This document shows positions 32,909 to 41,900 of a DNA stretch of 64,000 nucleotides, in pieces. Position 1 is the stretch's first letter. Every line of letters starts with the position of its first letter. The notes under the pieces were generated by a model that made no database searches, was not told the DNA's origin, and saw nothing but the letters and a program-made list of their open reading frames with translations. The translations under genes were made by a program, and so were the position numbers. The DNA is taken from assembly GCA_038250905.1 (NCBI GenBank), contig JBBSBV010000011.1, positions 37,201-101,200 on the forward strand, given 5' to 3'. This DNA comes from JAENVU01 sp038250905. GTDB lineage: Bacteria > Actinomycetota > Acidimicrobiia > IMCC26256 > JAENVU01.

Positions 32909-35900
32909 GTGGATTGTGGGCAGTGCGGTACCGGCAACCGGGACGGCGCGCGGTTCTGTCGTGGATGCGGCCAGGTGCTCGCCCGTCGCTGCGCCTCCTG
33001 TGGTGCCGAACTGATCCCGGACTCGCAGTTCTGCGACGGTTGCGGGAGCCCGGTCGACGCGCCCGCGGCGGCCGCGGCATCGGCCCCGGCATCGGCCCCG
33101 GTCCCGAGCGCGGTCCGCAAGACGGTCACGGTCCTCTTTGCCGACCTCGGGGGCTCCACCGGCTTCGGTGAGCGCACCGATGCCGAGGTCTCGCGTCAGG
33201 TGCTCGCCCAGTACCACGCGCTCCTGCAGAGGGTGGTCGACGCGCACGCGGGCACGGTCGCGAAGTTCATGGGCGACGGGATGATGGCCACGTTCGGTAT
33301 CCCCGAGGTCGCCGAGGACGATGCCCGTCGTGCGATCGACGCCGGCGCCGAGATGCAACAGCGGTTCCACGAGTTCGCGGCCGAGATCGATCGCCGTTAC
33401 GGCGAGACGCTCACGTTGCGGGTCGGGATCAACACCGGCGAGGTGGTGATCGGCGCGGGCGACGCTGATCTCATCGGCGATGCGCTCAACGTCGCGGCCC
33501 GGCTCGAGAAGGCCTGCCGCCCGGGCCACGTGCTCGTAGGGGAGGAGACCTGGCGGCTCACCCGCGGCGAGGTCGGGTACGAGGCACTCGGCGAGGTGAC
33601 CGTGGCGGGGCGCGCGCAACCCGTCGCGATCTACGAACTCGCGCTCGAGACCGATGCCACACCCGACGTCGCGACACCCTTCGTCGGGCGGGACGCGGAG
33701 ATGCAACGACTGGTCGGCGTGTTCGACGACGCGCGCCGCGCGTCCAAGGCGCGTCTCGTGACGGTGCTCGGTTCGCCGGGTGTCGGCAAGACCCGCCTCT
33801 CACGCGAGCTGTGCTCGCATCTCGCCGACCACGCCGATGCCCAGCGGGTGGAGATCCGGTGCGACCGCGCCGGCGAGGCCACCTTCGCGCCGGTCGCGCA
33901 ACTGATCCGTGACGCCGCCGGGCTGGGGGAGGACGCCGACGCCGACGCGGCACGCGCCGCGATCGGCACCCTGCTGCCCGAGACCGAGGCCGATCACGCG
34001 CGGGTCGTCGACGTGCTCGCTGCGCTGGTGGGTGCGGCGCCCGCTCGCTCCGTGGAGGAGACGTTCTGGGGCGTGCGCCGGCTCATCGAGGCGACCGCGG
34101 CAGTGCAGCCGCTCGTCGTCGTGATCGACGACATCCAGTGGGCCGAGCCGCTGTTGCTCGACCTGATCGAGCACCTCGCGGAGTGGGTTGCCGGCGCCGC
34201 AGTGCTGCTGGTCGGCCTCGCCCGCCCGGAGCTGCGCGAGGTGCGGCCATCGCTCGCCGAACCTGGCCGACCGGTCGCCGCGGTCGTCGTGCTCGACGGC
34301 CTCGACGCCTCGGCCACCGAGGCGCTCGCCGCCGGGCTGCTCGGCACCGATCGCCTCCCCGCCGGTCTGGTCGAGCGACTGCCGTCGTCCACCGACGGCA
34401 ATCCCCTGTTCGTGCGCGAGCTGGTGCGCATGCTCGTCGACGACCGGGTCATCCGGCAGCGTGACGACGGCGAGTGGGAGCTCACGATCGACGCGGAGGC
34501 GGTCGACGTGCCGCCGACGATCCAGTCACTGCTCGGCGCGCGCGTGGAGCGTTTGCCCGCGGCAGAACGCGAGCTGCTCGAACGGGCGTCGGTGGTCGGT
34601 GCGGAGTTCAGCCTCGGCGCGCTGCGTGAACTGGCCGGCGCGCGTGCTCCGATCGTGCCGATGCTCGAGACGATGCGTCGGAAGGAGCTGGTCGAGCCCA
34701 CCGGTACCTACTGGGGCGACGAGCCGGTGTACCGCTTCCATCATGTGCTCATCCGTGATGCCGCGTACCGGCGGTTGCTGAAGACCACGCGCGCGGATCT
34801 CCACGAGCGGGTCGCGGCCTGGACCGATCGGACCGCGGCGGATCTCATCGGCGAGCACGAGACCGCGATCGCGTTCCACTACGAACAGGCCTTCCGTTAC
34901 CGGGGCGAGCTGGGCGCGCTCGACGACCTCGGCGCCGAACTCGGACGCCGTGCGGCCGAGCTACTCGCCATCGCCGCGCAGCGCGCGCTGGGTCGCGACG
35001 ACCTCGCCGCGGCCGGCGCGTCGAGCGCCCGTGCCCTGGCTCTGCTGCCTGAGTCCGACGCCGCGGCGCGGGCCGACCTGCTGATGATGGGCTGCGAGTG
35101 CCTGCTCGCGACGGGAGACGGTGCTGCGGCCCGACCGCTCGTAGAGGAGCTGGTGCGGACGGCAGGCGAAGATCCTCGGCTCGCAGCCTGGGGCGAGTGC
35201 TACGCAGCCCAACTCGTCGGGCTCACCGATCCCGACGGTCTGGTCACGGCCGACGCCCAGGCGCAGGACGCGGCGGAGGCGTTGACCGCGCTCGGCGACG
35301 GGTCCGGCCAGGCGAAAGCGCACCAGGTACGCGCCGGGTTGCTCGCGCGCCTCGGGCGCGTCGGTGATGCGGAGCTGGAGCTCGACCTCGCGCTTGCCGC
35401 GGCCCGCGCCGCCGACGACCGCCGCCGCGTCACCGCGGTGCTGGGTGCTGCGCCGGACGCCGCCCTGTTCGGCCCGAGTCCGGTGGCCCGCGCCGGGGGC
35501 CGGTGTCTCGACGTGGTGCGCCTGCTGCGCATCACCACCGCGTCGCCATCGGTGGAGGCCGCCTCGAACCGGTGCCAGGCGGTGCTGGAGGCGCTGCGCG
35601 GCCGCTTCGACGTGTCCCGCTCGATGCTCGCCTCGGCGCGTGCCTCGCTCGAGGAGCTGGGTCTGCACCACGGGCTCGCGCAGACCGAGCTCTACGCGGG
35701 CATGGTCGAGCTGATCGCCGGGAATCCGCACGGTGCGATCGCTCCATTGCGTGCTGCCTACGAGGGACTGGGAACGCTGGGCGTCGGCGCCGATGCCGGT
35801 CAGGCGGCTGCGCTGCTCGCGACCGCGCTGCTGGCCGAGGGCGACGTGGACGGTGCCGAGCTGATGGCAGCCGAGAGCGAGGCACTCGCGGGCCAGAACC

Positions 35901-38900
35901 TCAAGACCGCGATCGGCTGGCGGGTGGCGCGCGCGGAGGTGCTCGCGGCGCGGGGTGATCTGACCGCCGCGGTCAGGCGGGCCGAGGAGAAAGTCGGGAT
36001 CGCGGCCGGCACGGATCTCGTCATCGACCACGCCGACGCGTGCGTCGCGCTTGCCGCGCTGCGCGGTCGCGCCGGGGACGCGGCCGGGGCGCGAGCGGCG
36101 CGGGCCGACGCGAAGCGCCTCTACGAGCAGAAGGGTGCAACCGTCCCCGCCGAACGCCTCGACACGGCTGAGGACTTCGTCGCGGAGCCGGCTCCATCGC
36201 GGCCCGCTGCGACTGCTGACGCGTCGAGCGTGGAGAACGCCGCGAGCCGCGTCGACGTTCGGGTCGCTGCGATGCTTTTCTCGGGGTCCGATCGCGAGCT
36301 GGGCGATCTGATCGCTCCCGAGTTCGTCTTCGAAGACCGGCGGCACGTCGTGAACTTCGGCGTCAGCGACTTCGAAGCCTCGGCCTCGCATCTCGAGTGG
36401 GGACGCCACGAAGGCCAAGTGTTGGCGCCGCCGACGCCCGTCGCCGTTCGGGGCGAGCGCCTGGTGCTGAGCCGCCGGAGCGCGCGCAAGACACCGACCG
36501 GTGACGACCTCTCGTCGTTCGCGGTCGTCGAGCTCGACGACCACGGCCGGATGCGCGCGCTGGTCCAGTTCGACGAGTCGGACCTCGCCGCCGCGGTCGA
36601 GGAGCTCGACGCCCGGTACATCGCCGGTGAAGGCGCCGAGCACGCCGAGTCCGTCGCGTTCAACGCCGCGTGGATCCGGGCCTTCAATGCGCACGACTAC
36701 GACGCGTTGCGGAACCTCGCGGCACCTGACTTCGTCGTCGTCGACCACCGACTCCTCGGACAGTCGCACCTTGACCTCGACGGGTTCATCGAGTCGTTCT
36801 CCAGCTACGCCGACGTCCGAATGTCGGCGGTCTGCGCAAGCCTGCGGGTTCGCGATCGGGTGACCCTCGCGACGACGGTCAACCACGCCGTAGATCCCGA
36901 CGGCGGCGAAGTCCTCTGGGTGAATCACGCCGTCAGCGCGACGAACGCGAACGGTCGGATCGAGCGGGCCGAGCTGTTCAACGAAGACGACTGGGACGCC
37001 GCGCTCGCCCGCTTCGACGAGCTGAGCACCCCCGACCCGCGCACGCCGCGAGTCGAGAACGCGGCGACCCGTCTCCACGAACGCGTCATCCGCGCGGTCG
37101 CCGCTGGAGCCGATCATGAGCTCGTGGATCTCGTCGCCAAGGATCTCCGGTTCGACGACCGGCGGCGGGTCGTGAACTTCGGCGACAACGATCTGGCCGG
37201 TGCCGCGCAGCACATGCTGCTCACCCGCGAGCAGGGCCTCGAGATGTCGGTGCCGGCGCCGATCGCCGTCCGCGGCGACCGCCTCGCGCTGACGCACCAG
37301 GGTGCCCGAAGCTCCTCCGGTGACGATGGTTCGTCACTCGCGCTGGTCGAGCTCGACGAGCAGGGTCAGTTGTGCGCCAGCACCCATTTCAGCGAGGACG
37401 ATCTCGCCACCGCGGTCAAGGAGCTCGACGCCCGGTACATCGCCGGAGAAGGCGCCGAGCACGCCGACGCGATCCGGCTGATCGTGGACCACCTCGCTGC
37501 GTTCCACGCGCGGCACTGGGATGCCCTTGCCGAGAGCGTGCGCGGCTACGAGATCGTCGACCACCGTGGCCTCTGGCCGGACGCGGGCCCCGAGTCCTAC
37601 GTCGCGCGGATGCGCAGCCTCGCCGAGACGGCGCCCGACGCGACGATCGTCGCCCGGGAGCTCCACGTGCGGGGCGACGCCGCGCTCATCACCGCCGACG
37701 TCCGTGCGACCGCCGGGCAGGGTGACCGCCACGAGTACACGTTCCACACGGTCGGCTGCCCCGGCCGCTTCGAGTACTTCGACGAGTCGGATCTCGACGC
37801 CGCGCTGGCGCGTCTCGAAGAGCTCGGCGCAGGAACGTCGGCCACGTCGGGCACGCTGACGTTGGAGAACGACGCGTCCCGGCTGATGGTGCAGCTCCTG
37901 GAGCACCTTGGCGCCGGGCGGTTCGAGGAGATGGCGGAGCTGTTCGCCGCCGACGTGCGGCTCGCCGACCGGCGCCCGATCATCGGGCTGGACCTCGTCG
38001 GGCGGGAGGCGCTCGTCGGTTCCTTCGAGTTCGCCGCCGACCTCGGACCGAGCCGCAACGTGTCGTGTGACGTCGTCGCCGTCCGCGGGGCGAACCTCGC
38101 CCTCGCGCACTCGACGCAGGACTACGGCAGCTGGACGAACGCGGTGCTCGTCCTGGGTGAGCTCGGACCCGGCGGACAGTTCGTACGCGGTGCGTGGTTC
38201 GACCCCGACGCGCTGCTGGACGCGGTCGCGCTGCTCGACGAGTGGTACGTCGAGGGCGAGGCTGCCGAGCACGCACGGCTCGTCACCACGAACGCGGCGT
38301 TCTTCCGGGCGATGAACGCCTTCGACTTCGACGCAATGCGCGAGATTGCCGGCCCCGGCTTCCTCTACGTCGACCATCGCCCGCTCCTCGGCACGCCTCC
38401 GCTCGGCATCGACGGCTTCATCGAGTGGCAGGCCGGGTACCGCGACGTCGCGAACCACGCGGTCATCGTGGAGCTGATGGTCCGCGGCGGAGTCCTCTTC
38501 GCCACCGGGGTCAACCGCGCCGTCGACGCGAACGGGGGTGAGATCCACTGGTCGTTCCACATGGTCGGCGCCATCGACGCCGACGGCCGGGCGGCCCGGA
38601 GTGAGGTGTTCGCCGCCGAAGACCGGGGCGCTGCGCTCGCCCGCTTCGAGGAGTTGAGCACCGCCGACCCGCGTACGCCTCGCGTGGAGAACGCTGCGTC
38701 GCGCACGTCGCAGCGGGTCGTCGAGTTGGTCAATGCCGGACGATTCGACGAGGCATTGGCCGCGTACCGGCCGGACTTCCAGCGGAACGACCATCGGGGC
38801 ATCGTGGCGGCGCCGCCGTTGCAGCGGGGCGCGGTGGAGTACATGGAGGGTTTCCGTGCCTATCTCGAGGTCTTCGATCGCTTGACCGTCGAGGAGATCG

Positions 38901-41900
38901 CGGTGCGCGGTGAGCGCTTGGCGCTCAACCGCTCCGTCGTCAGCAGCGACGACGGTCTCGAAACGGTCTTCCTGCACGTCGTCGAACTCGACGACGCCGG
39001 GCTGATCGCATGGATGGCCTACTTCGACGAGCACGACCTCGCCGTCGCGCTCGCCGAGCTCGACGACCGGTTCGTCGCCGGTGAAGGTGTGCCGTACGCC
39101 GCGATGCTGACCACCGCACGCAAGAATGCTGCGGCGACCGAGGCGAACGACTTCGCCGCGCTGGCGGCGACGTGCGCCCCCGGTGTGGTCTTCACCGACC
39201 ACAAGCGGTTCGGGCTGGAAGGCGGGGAAGCGGAGTACGGCCGCGCCCTCGCCGAGTACGAGGACGTCGGTCTCAACGCACTGGTGACGAAGTACATCCT
39301 CCGGCCGAACGTGTATCTCGCCGCGGTCGCGGTTCGCGGCGTCGACTCCCACGGCACTGAGGTGGCATGGCCCTTCCTCAGCGTCGCCACGTTCGACGAG
39401 GACGCCCGATACACGGGCGCCGACTACTACGACCCCGAGGACTGGGACGCGGCGCTCGCCCGCTTCGACGAGCTGTCTGCCGCGCTACCGACCGAGCTGC
39501 GGAACCCACGCGTCGAGAATATGGTGATCCGGCGCCGTGTCGCGTGGGCGGAGCTCATTCGCAACGGACGGTTCGACGAGGCGCGGGCACGCATCGGCGA
39601 GTTCATGTCCGACGAGGGTGTCCAACGAATCGACCGGCGGCGGACCGTGGCCGCACCGGACGCCGACGGCGCCGGCGTCGTCGACTCCCTTCAGGCCATG
39701 TACGAGCTGGGCCTGGTGGAGGTGGCCGCGGACCCGATCGCGGTCCGGGGCGAGCGCCTTGCCCTGTACCGCCAGGTGTTCCGCAGCGCCGGTGGAGACG
39801 AGCTCGTGATCCTGACCCTGCAGGAGAACGACTCGACCGACCGCGCGGCGTTCCTCGCCAACTATGAGGACACCCAGCTCACCGACGCGCTCGCGGAGCT
39901 CGACGCGCGCTACACCGCGGGCGAAGGCGCGCCGCACGCGCCGTTGTTGTCCACGTTCGCGACCGGCTTCGGCGCGATGCAGTCCGGCGACATCGCCGCC
40001 ATGGCGGCGGAGGCGTCACCCGAGTTCGACTACGTCGACCGTCGGCGAGCATCGTTCGGCGCGCTCGACGCGGGGGGCTTCGTCCGGATGGCGCAGGCCT
40101 ACGGCGACATCGAGCGCACCAGCGCTGTGACGAAGGTGTACTTCGGCGAGCGCGCGCTCCTGGCTCGTCTGTGGTCGCGCGGCGTCACCGCGGAAGGTGC
40201 CGAGGCCGAGTGGGTCAACCACACGGTCTTCGTGGTCGACGACGCCGGTCGTGCGCTCCACGGCGAGTTGTTCGCCGAGGACGACTGGGACGCCGCGCTC
40301 GCCCGCTTCGACGAGCTGTGCGCCGCGCCGGCGGCCGACCCGCGGACGCTCGAGATCGACAACGCCGCCATGCAGCTCGTCCGTCGGGGCATGCGCCTGG
40401 TCGAGGATGGTCGCCTCGACGAGGTGGGGGCGATGTACCACCCGGATCTCGTGCCGGAGGGTCGCCGTCGGCTGGTCGCCGTACCGACCGGTACGTCCCA
40501 GGACGCCTGGGCCGAATACATGCAGATCTGGCTGGAGCAGTTCAACAGGTTCGTCGTCGAGCCGGTCGCGGTGCGCGGCGATCGCGTCGCCGCATACCGG
40601 CAACGGTCGTCCAACGAGGCCGGCGACGAGGCGGTCCTCCTCACGGCGATCGAGATCGACGACTCGGACCGCGTGGTCCGGTTGGTGAACTTCGACGACG
40701 AGGACGAGGTCGCGGCGATCGACCTGCTCGACGAGTGGTACGTCGAGGGCGAGGGCGCGCCGGACGCCGCTGTGCTCACTGCCGGCCGTGAGGGCTTCCG
40801 CGAGTACCACGCACGCGACTGGGCGGGATTCCGTGAACGGGCGGCGCCGGACTTCGTGTTCGTCGACCACCGGCCGCTGCCGTGGCCGACCTGCGACCTC
40901 GACGGGTACCTCCAGTTGATGCAGGCGCGCGTCGGGCAGGTGGACGTCCGGAACCTTGTGCGCAAGCTGTTCGTGCAGGGCCGGGTGCTCCTGAGCATCA
41001 GCGATGCCGTCGGCACCGACGAGCACGGCGGGTTGCAACATTGGCCGCTGCTGGTGCTCCACGAGCGGGGCGCCGGCGCGATCCGCCGCATCGAGTACTT
41101 CGCGCCGGAGCAGTTCGATGCCGCGCTTGCCCGCTTCGATGAGCTGGCCGCGGAACCGACGGCCGACCCGCGCCACCCGCGCGCCGAGAACGCCGTGATT
41201 CGGTTGCTCGCGCACGGCCGTCGGCAGGAAGATCTCGACCCCGACTATGACCGGGCGACGAGCTTGGCTCCCGACGTGAGCTTCGACGACCGCCGTTCTG
41301 GCGTCTCGCTCCCGCCGCTCCACGGCGTCGACCAGATGCGCGAGAACATGGTCGCCCAGGACGAGTCCTTCGGACCCACCGCGTTCGAGCCCGTCGCCGT
41401 GCGGGGCGACCACCTCGCCCTCGTCGGCACTCGCTCGAGGTCGGCGTCGGGATTCGAGCTCACCTCACTCATGGTCTTCGAGACCGACGACGAAGCGCGG
41501 GTCCGATCGATGGTGTCCTTCGACGAGAACGACCTCGCCGCCGCGATCGAGGAGCTCGACGCCCGCTACCTCGCCTCCGGACTGGCCACGGACGCGGAGG
41601 TCGCCGGGCTCGGCAACATCGCGGCACTGAACCGGCGCGACTGGGAGGCGTTCACCGCGAGCCTGTCGCCGGACCTCGTGACGATTGACCACTCGCCGCT
41701 CGGCTTCGCACCGGCGGGCCGTGACGAGTTCGTACGGAACCAGATGCAGAGCCTCGTCGCGGTGGTCCCCGACGCGGTCGTCATCCCCGTAAAGGTGATC
41801 GCGTCCGGCGACATCGTGCTGACGTCGTTCCACGCCGTCGGGACGACCGCTGAAGGGAGCCGGTACGAGTGGACGCCGGTGGCCGTCGGCCATCGGGGTG

